Virus record (IMG/VR): IMGVR_UViG_3300020000_000027
Coordinates: 1 to 46,001 of that record
From: a virus
Length of the DNA stretch: 46,001 nucleotides
Direction: 5' to 3' (one strand)
Positions 37,638-44,569 of this stretch are shown here, one piece after another; position 1 is the first letter of the stretch, and each line of letters opens with the position of its first letter. The notes under the pieces are model-generated. The model was not told where the DNA came from, did no database searches, and saw nothing but the letters and a program-made list of their open reading frames with translations. The position numbers were made by a program, and so were the translations under genes.

Positions 37638-38349
37638 CGCCATCCTGAGCTACCACCTAAATCCCGCAACGTGTGGCGTGGCGAAGTTCAACCATGCGCT
37701 CGCGAAGCGGTTGGGCGTGCCATGCGATCACATCTCAGCGGTCGGCTATAAGCGCCCCCTGTGGTCGGTGAAAGCCTCCGAGGTTGGCACGAACTGGCCG
37801 TCGATCATCTCGCTGCCCTACGACGTGTTCTGGCACGATGACGGAGACGCGCTGATCACCAGTAAGGCGGAGCGGGTGTTCTACGCGGATCGCACAGGCT
37901 GTCCCTCCACCGTGGAAGGCAACCCGACCAGAGGCGCTTATCGCGTGCTCGCCTTCGGCATGGCGCACAAGTTGGCGCTGAAGCACTTCGAGAACCTCAA
38001 GCGCGAACTCGACCGCGATCATCCCGACTACACGATTGAACTCTCGACGGCGGTCCATGAAGGCAACCCATGGGATGAAGCTCTCGCGGAGAGCACGGAG
38101 GCGATGCGTGCGATTTTTGGCGATCGTCTTCGGGTATTGGGCTTTCTCGCAGATGATGCTCTGGCTCGCGTGCTTCAAGAATGCGATGCTGTGGCGGCGT
38201 TCTACGTTCCGGCCCTCCGTGCGAACAATACGACAGCATGGGCTGCGTTGTCCGCCGGCAAGTTCCTCTACACCAATCTCGACCAGCACTCGCCTGAGTT
38301 GAACCCGGAGAAATACTCCTGGGACAACCTCTTAAAGGTGCTGGCGTGA
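37621..38349 (+). CDS. GT-B-like glycosyltransferase
   Basis: ATG 37621 is chosen because the upstream frame belongs to the overlapping methyltransferase. The 242-aa protein has an N-terminal LSYHLNPATCGVAKFNHALA (typical of glycosyltransferase family GT4 starts, G.....A), a middle LAFGMAHKLALKH, and a C-terminal part with LRVLGFLADDALARVLQECD and a late AAFYVPALRANNTTAWAAL, the acceptor/nucleotide-sugar side. It is shorter than typical GT4 enzymes (350 aa or more). It would transfer a sugar to another sugar, lipid or protein. Confidence 0.65.
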   Translation: MNGTIDAILSYHLNPATCGVAKFNHALAKRLGVPCDHISAVGYKRPLWSVKASEVGTNWPSIISLPYDVFWHDDGDALITSKAERVFYADRTGCPSTVEGNPTRGAYRVLAFGMAHKLALKHFENLKRELDRDHPDYTIELSTAVHEGNPWDEALAESTEAMRAIFGDRLRVLGFLADDALARVLQECDAVAAFYVPALRANNTTAWAALSAGKFLYTNLDQHSPELNPEKYSWDNLLKVLA

Positions 38350-39275
38350 GAGAACTGATCATTGGCGGACAGCGGATCGCGGACGCTGAGCCGTGTTATG
38401 TGATCGCGGAGATTGGGCACAACCACGGCGGGGATGTCCAGACCGCGAAGGCGATGATCAAGGCCGCGGCGAAAGCGGGGGCGAGTGCCGTCAAGCTCCA
38501 GAAACGTGACAATGAAACCCTCTACAGCGCCGAGCTGCTCGCGAAGCCCTACGAGAACGAAAACAGCTTTGGGAAGACGTATGGTGCCCACCGGCTCGCC
38601 TTGGAGTTTCACGCTGAGCAGTATCGCCAGTGTCGAGCCGAAGCCGCGATCCGCAACGTCGCCTTCTTTGCGACGGCATTCGATGAAGCGTCGGCGGACT
38701 TTCTCACACTCCTGAACGTCCCGGCGATCAAGATTGCCTCGGGAGGACTGACCGATCACGCGCTGCTGCGCTACGTCTCGAAGCTCGAGCGGCCGATCAT
38801 CCTCTCAACCGGCGGAGGCACATGGGAGGACGTAGACGCCGCGGTGAACATCCTGACCGCAGGGCCGTCACCGTTCGCGCTGTTGCATTGCACGGCGGCC
38901 TATCCTGTCCTGAACTACGCGGAATTGAATCTGCTCGCCATCGTGGAGATGCGAAACCGGTATCCGAACACGGTGATCGGGTGGTCCGGGCATGACAGCG
39001 GGATCGCGATGGCACTCGTCGCCTACGCCTACGGGGCGCGGATCATCGAGAAGCACTTCACCCTGAATCGGGCGATGAAAGGGACGGATCATGCGTTCAG
39101 TCTGGAACCGGCTGGACTCCGAAAACTGGTTCGTGACTTGGCCCGAGCGCGGGAGTCCAGCGGTGACGGGGTCAAGCGTCTCTTTCCATCCGAAGTCAAA
39201 CCCCTCTCTAAAATGCGACGGGTTCACACTGACGACGGCTTACGTGTTACCGGATCCACCAATGCCAGCTATTGA
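38346..39275 (+). CDS. neuB: NeuB-family nonulosonic acid synthase lacking the SAF domain
   Basis: The 309-aa enzyme would condense phosphoenolpyruvate with an N-acetylated hexose to make a nine-carbon acid (sialic, legionaminic or pseudaminic type). Motifs in order are IAEIGHNHGGD (20-30), SAVKLQKR (47-54), KIASGGLTDH (129-138), ILSTGGG (152-158), LLHCTAAYP (179-187), IGWSGHDSG (211-219, metal-ligand His) and IIEKHFTL with KGTDHAFSLEP (233-255). Known NeuB enzymes are 340-350 aa with a C-terminal antifreeze-like (SAF) domain whose Arg reaches into the partner's site. Here the barrel ends near residue 275 and only about 30 residues follow. GTG 38346 overlaps the glycosyltransferase end. Confidence 0.88.
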   Translation: MRELIIGGQRIADAEPCYVIAEIGHNHGGDVQTAKAMIKAAAKAGASAVKLQKRDNETLYSAELLAKPYENENSFGKTYGAHRLALEFHAEQYRQCRAEAAIRNVAFFATAFDEASADFLTLLNVPAIKIASGGLTDHALLRYVSKLERPIILSTGGGTWEDVDAAVNILTAGPSPFALLHCTAAYPVLNYAELNLLAIVEMRNRYPNTVIGWSGHDSGIAMALVAYAYGARIIEKHFTLNRAMKGTDHAFSLEPAGLRKLVRDLARARESSGDGVKRLFPSEVKPLSKMRRVHTDDGLRVTGSTNASY

Positions 39276-39609
39276 GAAGTTCGAACCGCGCAAGCTCGGC
39301 CCGAAAGACTGGGGCACGGAACTGCTCGTCGCCCATACGCCGCTCTACACCGGCAAGGTGCTGAGCATGAACGCGGGAGCGACGGGCCCGTTGCAGTATC
39401 ACGAACGCAAGGACGAGACGTTTTACCTGTTCAGCGGGGAAGCCTTGGTCCATGACGGGAACGCCTCGCATCCGATGCATCCAGGCGAGAGTTGGCACGT
39501 CCCCCCAGGGGCGGTGCATCGGGTCGAAGCGATCACCGATTGCGTGTTCTTTGAAGCGTCGAACGCGGTGTTCGATGATCGTGTGGCGGTCGAGGGGCAT
39601 CCGGTATGA
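39262..39609 (+). CDS. Cupin (mannose-6-phosphate isomerase-type) protein
   Basis: ATG 39262 lies 14 bases before the neuB stop. The 115-aa single cupin has AGATGPLQYHERKDETFYLF (metal-binding H..., E) and MHPGESWHVPPGAVHRVEA (G-x-H region), the two conserved cupin boxes. Similar cupins occur next to sialic-acid-like gene sets and in nucleotide-sugar clusters, where they may epimerise or isomerise a sugar. Here it sits exactly between NeuB and NeuA. Reaction unknown. Confidence 0.8.
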   Translation: MPAIEKFEPRKLGPKDWGTELLVAHTPLYTGKVLSMNAGATGPLQYHERKDETFYLFSGEALVHDGNASHPMHPGESWHVPPGAVHRVEAITDCVFFEASNAVFDDRVAVEGHPV

Positions 39610-40358
39610 AGATGGTCGCGCTGATTCCGGCGCGGGCTGGATCGAAGCGCATTCCCGGCAAGAACACGAAACTGCTGGCTGGGCGGGCGTTATTGGAATG
39701 GTCAGTGCAAGCGGCGAAGGACAGCGGTGTATTTTCTGGCGTAGTGGTGTCGAGCGAGGACGATACCACGTTGAAGATCGCAGAGGCTGCCGGCGCAACT
39801 CCTCTGCTACGTTCTTCGGATGATGCGACCGACGATTCTCCAGACGTGCGATGGGTCAGAGATGCACTTACTGAGTGGCCCGCGAACGCCTTCGCAATTC
39901 TGCGTCCGACCTCTCCATTTCGCACCGCCGCGACGATTCTGCGCGCTTACAAGAACTTCCAGTTGCAAGAAGTTCATTCGATGCGAGCTGTCCAGATGGT
40001 GTCCGAGCATCCCGGAAAAATGTGGCAATGGGGCGGAGCGGGACACACGATCAAGCCTCTCATTCGGCATGGTTGGCCGACTTATTGGGGGGAAGCGATC
40101 GAGCCGGGGGAGACGCCGTGGCACTCACAACCCACGCAGGAGTTACCAACCGTGTTCGTGCAGAACGCCTCACTGGAGATGGCGTGGAGTTGGGTGATTC
40201 CCGCGTTCGGCACCATCAGCGGTAACAAGGTGGCCCCGTTCTTCACCGAAGGCTATGAAGGCTTCGATCTCAACACCATGGACGATTGGCGCGAAGCCGA
40301 ACGCCTTATCAAAGAAGGACTCGTTGACCTCCCCTCGCTGCCTCTGGCCCGCGTATAA
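39606..40358 (+). CDS. neuA: CMP-nonulosonate cytidylyltransferase (NeuA-like)
   Basis: The 250-aa enzyme would activate the nonulosonic acid with CTP. It begins VALIPARAGSKRIPGKN (residues 4-19, the nucleotide-binding loop of acylneuraminate cytidylyltransferases), continues with VVSSEDDTTLKIAE, FAILRPTSPFRTA (the RP.SP.R motif), and ends in FDLNTMDDWREAERLI (D...N..DD, metal and substrate binding). Length is normal (about 230-250). It follows NeuB and the cupin in the right metabolic order. PseF- or LegF-type substrates are equally possible. Confidence 0.88.
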   Translation: MKMVALIPARAGSKRIPGKNTKLLAGRALLEWSVQAAKDSGVFSGVVVSSEDDTTLKIAEAAGATPLLRSSDDATDDSPDVRWVRDALTEWPANAFAILRPTSPFRTAATILRAYKNFQLQEVHSMRAVQMVSEHPGKMWQWGGAGHTIKPLIRHGWPTYWGEAIEPGETPWHSQPTQELPTVFVQNASLEMAWSWVIPAFGTISGNKVAPFFTEGYEGFDLNTMDDWREAERLIKEGLVDLPSLPLARV

Positions 40359-41304
40359 ACAACTCCTCCGTCACACCGAATCCCCGATCCTCGCCGGTCC
40401 CTGGCGTGGCGAGGTGGGCTTCGAGGCGTTGTACTGGATTCCCTTCCTGCGTCGGCTGATGAAATCCTGCGGCATCAGCCCGGATCGGCTCATCCCGATC
40501 ACCCGCGGCGGGGCAGCGGCCTGGTATGGCACCTCGACTGGCGTGGAGCTCTACGACATGCGGACCCCGCAACAGGTCCGGGTCGAGAACCGCATCCAGC
40601 ACGCCAAACACGCCCAGTTGAAACAGACGCACTGGACACCCTTCGACCGTGCCGTCGTCAAGGACGTAGCGCACACGCTGGGCCTGAAGCATTACCTGAC
40701 CCTGCATCCCTCATGGATGTTCCAACGGTTGATGCCCTACTTCGCCAGCGAGATGAGCCTACATGCGCTCGAGCAGGACGCGCTCTTTGATCCTTTGACC
40801 GTGCCGGCGCTCCCGGTTGGCCTCGAGCTGCCGGAGAAGTTCGTCGCCGTGCGGTTCTATCTGCGGCATACGTTCCCCGGCCATCCCCAAGTACTGAACT
40901 TCGCGCAGACCTCCATCGAGCAGATCGCCGCGGGGATTCCCGTGGTGCTGTTGAATAGCGGGATTCACGCGGACGAGCATCAGGACGTGATCGTCAAAGC
41001 GATGCCCAATGTCGTGAAACTGACGGATCTGACGGACGTGACGCCGGCCAATAATCTGGCCGTGCAGAGCGCGGTGCTGGCACGGGCAATGGGCTTTGTC
41101 GGCACCTATGGGGGGCTCTCGCAGCTCGCGTTACGCCTCGGCAGGCCATCGGTGAGCTACTACCACGAGTGGGGCGGGACGGCGATCGCGCACAAGCATT
41201 TAGCCGATGCCCTCGCGTTAAATCACGGGATTCCGTGTCAGGTGCATAAGCTCGGAGAACTCCCACTGCTGCAAAGTGTCGTCCCCACGCTCGTGGTCGC
41301 GTGA
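40324..41304 (+). CDS. Glycosyltransferase candidate at the end of the cassette
   Basis: The start is taken as TTG 40324 inside the 3' end of neuA, giving about 326 aa. There is no good ATG. The protein reads like a GT-B enzyme acting with a nucleotide sugar: a Rossmann-like part (KFVAVRFYLRHTFPGHPQ), PVVLLNSGIHADEH, then a conserved-looking C-terminal LARAMGFVGTYGGLSQLALR and GRPSVSYYHEW. The G-x-Y-G-x-L-S-x-L-A pattern is like the nucleotide-sugar site of surface glycan transferases. It could place the CMP-activated sugar. Family unnamed; confidence is moderate. Confidence 0.6.
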   Translation: MTSPRCLWPAYKQLLRHTESPILAGPWRGEVGFEALYWIPFLRRLMKSCGISPDRLIPITRGGAAAWYGTSTGVELYDMRTPQQVRVENRIQHAKHAQLKQTHWTPFDRAVVKDVAHTLGLKHYLTLHPSWMFQRLMPYFASEMSLHALEQDALFDPLTVPALPVGLELPEKFVAVRFYLRHTFPGHPQVLNFAQTSIEQIAAGIPVVLLNSGIHADEHQDVIVKAMPNVVKLTDLTDVTPANNLAVQSAVLARAMGFVGTYGGLSQLALRLGRPSVSYYHEWGGTAIAHKHLADALALNHGIPCQVHKLGELPLLQSVVPTLVVA

Positions 41305-41602
41305 TCTATACCAGATATAGCCAGCGGCGTGAAATAGTCGCGCTAAGGTAGCGGTATACCGTTACGCGCACAGCTCTCCTCGCCCTGAGAGCGGGTTCCT
41401 GGGGTGTTCGGATTCCTTCGCGGCTCCGCAGACGAGCGAGGGAATCGGCCGTCGTACCGTCTGTGTTCGCGCTCACCATGCGCGTCGTACGTGGTGTTTC
41501 GGATTTCGATCGGCTCGTGGTCAGCGATCGGATTCGGCCTCGTTCTGACCTCCCAACTAACAACACGGTCTAGTCGCGCCCCTGTGCGCGCTGGGAGATC
41601 AC
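41305..41602 (+). ncRNA. Long structured leader upstream of the capsid genes
   Basis: There is no convincing gene in these 298 bases. Instead there are inverted repeats throughout: CTATA/TATAG (41306-41320), an 18-bp near-palindrome at 41348-41365 flanked by GCGC on both sides, an 11-bp stem GATTCCTTCGC/GCGAGGGAATC with one G-U pair (41411-41421 with 41436-41446), CGATCG pairs around 41510-41530, and CGCGC/GCGCG (41575-41590) immediately before the ribosome site GGGAG. It may end the sugar-cassette transcript and act as 5' leader or promoter for the coat genes. No known riboswitch recognised. Confidence 0.5.
41348..41365. terminator. 18-bp palindrome after the sugar cassette
   Basis: GTAGCGGTATACCGTTAC (one G-U-type mismatch) lies 44 bases downstream of the last sugar-cassette gene, with GCGC at 41340-41343 and 41366-41369 extending the stem around a TAAG bulge. 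It forms a strong hairpin but has no T-run, so it may be a Rho-assisted pause, an RNase site or a protein operator rather than a classic terminator. Confidence 0.35.
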
Positions 41603-42175
41603 ATGACAGACTTTGTGCTGTCGTCGGGGAACATCATGCGACCGTATCGGTCGCCATGGGGCGCCTTCCCGACGCGCGGCTTCGCGCTTTCCACGGGTAT
41701 CAGTTCGAACGCCATCATTCTGGGTCGCATCGTCGGCCTGGATGTCAACACCGACTCCAACGCCTCGCAGATCCTGCCGTCCTCGCAGACGGCCGGCGTC
41801 GTCATGTCCACCGCGATTGTCGGCGTGGCCGCCGAAGGCGCGGTCGGACCGGGCTCGACCAACACCCGCGGCACGGTCATCAGCGTCTGGGAAGCCAACC
41901 CGCTGATCGAGTTCCGCGCCAACACGCAGGGCGCGAACCTCGGTTCCTCGCAGGTCGGCAAGACCAAGGCGCTCGTGTGGGACTCGACCCTGACCATCCA
42001 TAAGGTCGATCTCAGCAACTCCACCCTGATCAACGTCCGCTGCGTCGTGACGCAGTTGCTGGACAACGAGGGCGATTCGGGTGGCGCGGTGGCGTTCCGG
42101 TTCATTGCGAATACGCCTCCCGCTGCGGATTCCACTGTCAGCCGCTCGGTGCTGGCGTTCTACGGGAAGGCGTAA
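41603..42175 (+). CDS. Small capsid-associated (decoration-like) protein
   Basis: The 190-aa protein starts at ATG 41603 after GGGAGATCAC. It is beta-rich with many Thr, Ser and Gly. The DFVLSSGNIMRPYRSPW opening, a segment with VVMSTAIVGVAAEGAVGPG and the VTQLLDNEGDSGGAVAFRFI end resemble head decoration proteins encoded just before coat genes. It would bind the outside of the capsid. Its stop lies three bases before the coat ATG. Confidence 0.65.
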   Translation: MTDFVLSSGNIMRPYRSPWGAFPTRGFALSTGISSNAIILGRIVGLDVNTDSNASQILPSSQTAGVVMSTAIVGVAAEGAVGPGSTNTRGTVISVWEANPLIEFRANTQGANLGSSQVGKTKALVWDSTLTIHKVDLSNSTLINVRCVVTQLLDNEGDSGGAVAFRFIANTPPAADSTVSRSVLAFYGKA

Positions 42176-42178
42176 TCC

Positions 42179-43099
42179 ATGGCCCAAGTACGCGGCACAA
42201 ACCCGGACCTCTACGACAATATCGACAAGACGTTCATGGGGGTCATGAAGGGGCAGCTCAAGGAGCTCCCGAAGATCTACCCGAACGTCTTCAACATCAA
42301 ATCGTCCGACCGCAAGTTCGAGCGCATCGTCTCGTACGTGCCGTTTGGCGATACCCAGTCCAAGCCCGAAGGCGAGCCCTTCGTTATGGACACTCTCCGG
42401 CAGGGCTACACGAAGGACTTCACGCACACCGAGAACGGCCTGGGCTTCGAAGTGACCCAGACGGCGCTCGAGGATGACGTGGAGAACATCCTGACCAAGG
42501 CCGGCGAGTGGCTGGCGTTCTCGGCGCGCTACGTCGAGGAAGGCCGCGCTGCGAACCCGTTCAACAACGGCTTCGGCACGGAAACCACCCCGGACGGCGT
42601 GTCGCTGTTCAACACCGCGCACCTCCTGCGCGGCGGTGGCTCAGCGAAGAACCGGCCCTCGACTGACGCGGACCTCTCAGCCACGTCGCTGACCCAGGCC
42701 CTCATCGACCTCCAGACCGATCAGAAGGACGAAGCGGGGCACCTCTCGGCCCCGGTGACCGACTGGATCCTCTACATCCCGCCGGCTCTGGAGTTCCTGG
42801 CGGATCGTCTGATCAACTCGGTGGGCCTCCCGTCGAGTGCGGACAACGACCGCAACCCGATCAAGGCGCGTCGGCAGTGGACGATTGTCGTCAATCCCCG
42901 TCTGACGGACGCGGATGCGTGGTTCCTCGTCGCCGGCGCGAAGTCGCGGCATGGCCTCACGTTCTACCGCCGTGTGCCGATCACGATGGAGCCGATGGCG
43001 ATCGATCCGCGGACGAACAACCGCATCTTCAAGTGCCGGCACCGCTTCTCGGTCGGCGCGTGGACGTGGGTCGGCACGTACGGCACCGCAGGCGCCTAG
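42179..43099 (+). CDS. Major capsid protein (HK97 fold, Mu gpT-like)
   Basis: The 306-aa protein has the pattern of HK97-fold coat proteins related to Mu gpT: a short N-terminal arm, FERIVSYVPFGDTQSKPEG, the E-loop/P-domain region TENGLGFEVTQTALEDDVEN, then WLAFSARYVEEGRAANPFN, SLFNTAHLL, a helix with TQALIDLQTDQKDEAG, WILYIPPALEFLADRLI and the C-terminal beta part ending RHRFSVGAWTWVG. About 33 kDa is normal for such coat proteins. A scaffold gene and a GroES homologue are encoded upstream in the same operon. Confidence 0.85.
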   Translation: MAQVRGTNPDLYDNIDKTFMGVMKGQLKELPKIYPNVFNIKSSDRKFERIVSYVPFGDTQSKPEGEPFVMDTLRQGYTKDFTHTENGLGFEVTQTALEDDVENILTKAGEWLAFSARYVEEGRAANPFNNGFGTETTPDGVSLFNTAHLLRGGGSAKNRPSTDADLSATSLTQALIDLQTDQKDEAGHLSAPVTDWILYIPPALEFLADRLINSVGLPSSADNDRNPIKARRQWTIVVNPRLTDADAWFLVAGAKSRHGLTFYRRVPITMEPMAIDPRTNNRIFKCRHRFSVGAWTWVGTYGTAGA

Positions 43100-43118
43100 T
43101 TCGGTATCACCGTGATGT

Positions 43119-43185
43119 GGACGCCGAGTGCCCTGACCACGGCAGGGTGTGGAGTCTCAGCCTAGGCTCGGCGTCCGACTGAGAC
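43119..43185 (+). ncRNA. Structured RNA between coat gene and next virion gene
   Basis: Within 98 non-coding bases three helices can be drawn: a perfect 10-bp stem GGACGCCGAG (43119-43128) with CTCGGCGTCC (43167-43176); an inner stem CCCTG (43131-43135) with CAGGG (43143-43147); and GTCTCAG (43154-43160) with CTGAGAC (43179-43185). The last pairs a loop segment of the first with sequence outside it, so the two either form a pseudoknot or exclude each other. AGCCTAGGCT (43159-43168) is a further perfect palindrome. The AAAGGAG ribosome site starts right after the last helix. It may adjust expression downstream of the abundant coat message. Confidence 0.6.
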
Positions 43186-43197
43186 AAAGGAGCAGGA

Positions 43198-43680
43198 ATG
43201 GGGATTACGCGATTTTCCGGCCCAGCCTACGGGGCGAAGGCCAATCTGTTTAGCTATGGACCGACGCGCGGCGATGCGAACGCCAGTACGGCGCTGATCA
43301 CGTCCGTCGTCGTGCCGCCCTATGAAACCTGGTATCTCACCGAACTCCACGTCGCGAATTCACAGGTGTCCTCGAACAGCTCGACGCCGAAAGTCGTGCT
43401 GAAGGTGAAGGGCACGAGCACCAGCGCGTCCTATCCCGGCCCCGGGCCGGATCCGAATTTCCCGACGGGTAATGCGGGGACGGTCGCGACGTTCACGGGC
43501 GGCACGTCCACCGCGGCGTTCAATGGGATCGTGACGTGCTCGGTGACGGCGGGGGAATACGAGGGGTACGCGGCGCCTGCGAACTCCACGGTCCGCATTG
43601 TCAGTTCAGGCACGATCGGCGCGTTGTCGGTCAACGTCGCCGGGTATCGTCGGTTCCTCGATAGCACTAGGGCGTCCTAA
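43198..43680 (+). CDS. Virion protein downstream of the coat gene (160 aa)
   Basis: ATG 43198 follows AAAGGAGCAGGA, a strong ribosome site. The protein is beta-rich (Thr, Ser, Gly, Val), with PYETWYLTELHVANSQVSS, a Pro/Gly loop (YPGPGPDPNFPTG) and VTAGEYEGYAAPANSTV, resembling small head-fibre or appendage proteins. The TAA overlaps the next ATG. Family not recognised. Confidence 0.6.
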   Translation: MGITRFSGPAYGAKANLFSYGPTRGDANASTALITSVVVPPYETWYLTELHVANSQVSSNSSTPKVVLKVKGTSTSASYPGPGPDPNFPTGNAGTVATFTGGTSTAAFNGIVTCSVTAGEYEGYAAPANSTVRIVSSGTIGALSVNVAGYRRFLDSTRAS

Positions 43681-44057
43681 TGGCGTGGCAAGACTGGGGG
43701 AATCCGCCGATCAATTCGACCGGGTTCGCGCCGGTCGGCGCGGGCTCAACGACCACGCTGTATGCGGAGCTCGACTCCACGCAGTTGGGGACAAAGAACT
43801 ACGCCGTCGGTCAATCTGGGCGGTTCATGGTGACGTACATCATGGGCGCCGATACCAACGTGACGTGGCAGGCGGGGCCCTGCACCTCGACGGCGCTCAG
43901 TGCGGGCGCCGATGAGTTCTTCCCGAAGACGCCGACGGGGCAGAGCGCGCAGTACGTCGTCATGCACACGCTCGAAAAGGATTATCGCATCCGTGTGCGG
44001 CAGTCCTCGACGGGCGCCAATGGGGCCGCCTTCATCTCTGCGGTGCCGCTGACCTGA
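43680..44057 (+). CDS. Virion protein (125 aa)
   Basis: The product is beta-rich (FMVTYIMGADTNVTWQAGPC, AQYVVMHTLEKDYRIRVR) and ends with SAVPLT. Spacing and composition match small jelly-roll proteins of phage heads or tails, and it resembles the preceding gene in overall character. It overlaps the next gene (TGATG). Assignment is by position. Confidence 0.6.
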   Translation: MAWQDWGNPPINSTGFAPVGAGSTTTLYAELDSTQLGTKNYAVGQSGRFMVTYIMGADTNVTWQAGPCTSTALSAGADEFFPKTPTGQSAQYVVMHTLEKDYRIRVRQSSTGANGAAFISAVPLT

Positions 44058-44569
44058 TGCCGCTCGTAGGCGAGTTCCATCAGAAGTACTGGAACATTTC
44101 GGATACCAACCTCCCGCCCGTGCATCTCGGGCGTGGGGGCTATCCGATCTGGCAAGCCAGCGTGATCACCCCGTCGCTCGTGGGGATCGTCGGCGCGTGG
44201 CTCGATACAAAGCTCGAGCAGTTCCGGTGGTGGCGGGCGCTCTATCGGCGGATTAAAGTGCTCGACCGCGAACGTCGAGCGGTCCTGTTGATCGCGTTGG
44301 AGACGTTGGAGCACCCGGCCTACACGAGCGCACAGACGGCCGTGCGGCAGACCGCGGTGACATTGGGCTTCAACCGGCCGGAGGCGTGGACGGAACTCTC
44401 GCGGCAGGTGAAAGGCTCACCGGGTCGGGCGGAGAACCACTACCGCCACCTCTTGGCGTGTCGCAAGGTCGATACCGCCGTCCGCGCCCAAGGGAGCACC
44501 TTGACGAATCCGGAACTGAATCTCGTCACGGAATTGGCCTACCACGGATTTAGCCGAGCGCATCGCTAA
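44057..44569 (+). CDS. Late protein with amphipathic helical C-terminus (170 aa)
   Basis: Residues 1-35 are aromatic and Pro-rich (MPLVGEFHQKYWNISDTNLP), followed by a hydrophobic stretch (ASVITPSLVGIVGAWL), then basic helical sequence (FRWWRALYRRIKVLDRERRA, VRQTAVTLGFNRPEAW, HYRHLLACRKVDTAVRAQG). It could be a membrane-associated or DNA-binding virion protein. The TAA overlaps the next ATG. No family recognised. Confidence 0.55.
   Translation: MPLVGEFHQKYWNISDTNLPPVHLGRGGYPIWQASVITPSLVGIVGAWLDTKLEQFRWWRALYRRIKVLDRERRAVLLIALETLEHPAYTSAQTAVRQTAVTLGFNRPEAWTELSRQVKGSPGRAENHYRHLLACRKVDTAVRAQGSTLTNPELNLVTELAYHGFSRAHR

Noticed and set aside
41343-41353. CTAAGGTAGCG, identical to a conserved 23S rRNA segment that is also the core of a homing-endonuclease site
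   Set aside because: Only 11 bases match, and the surrounding sequence departs completely from 23S rRNA and forms its own palindrome. Coincidence is more likely than an rRNA or intron remnant.
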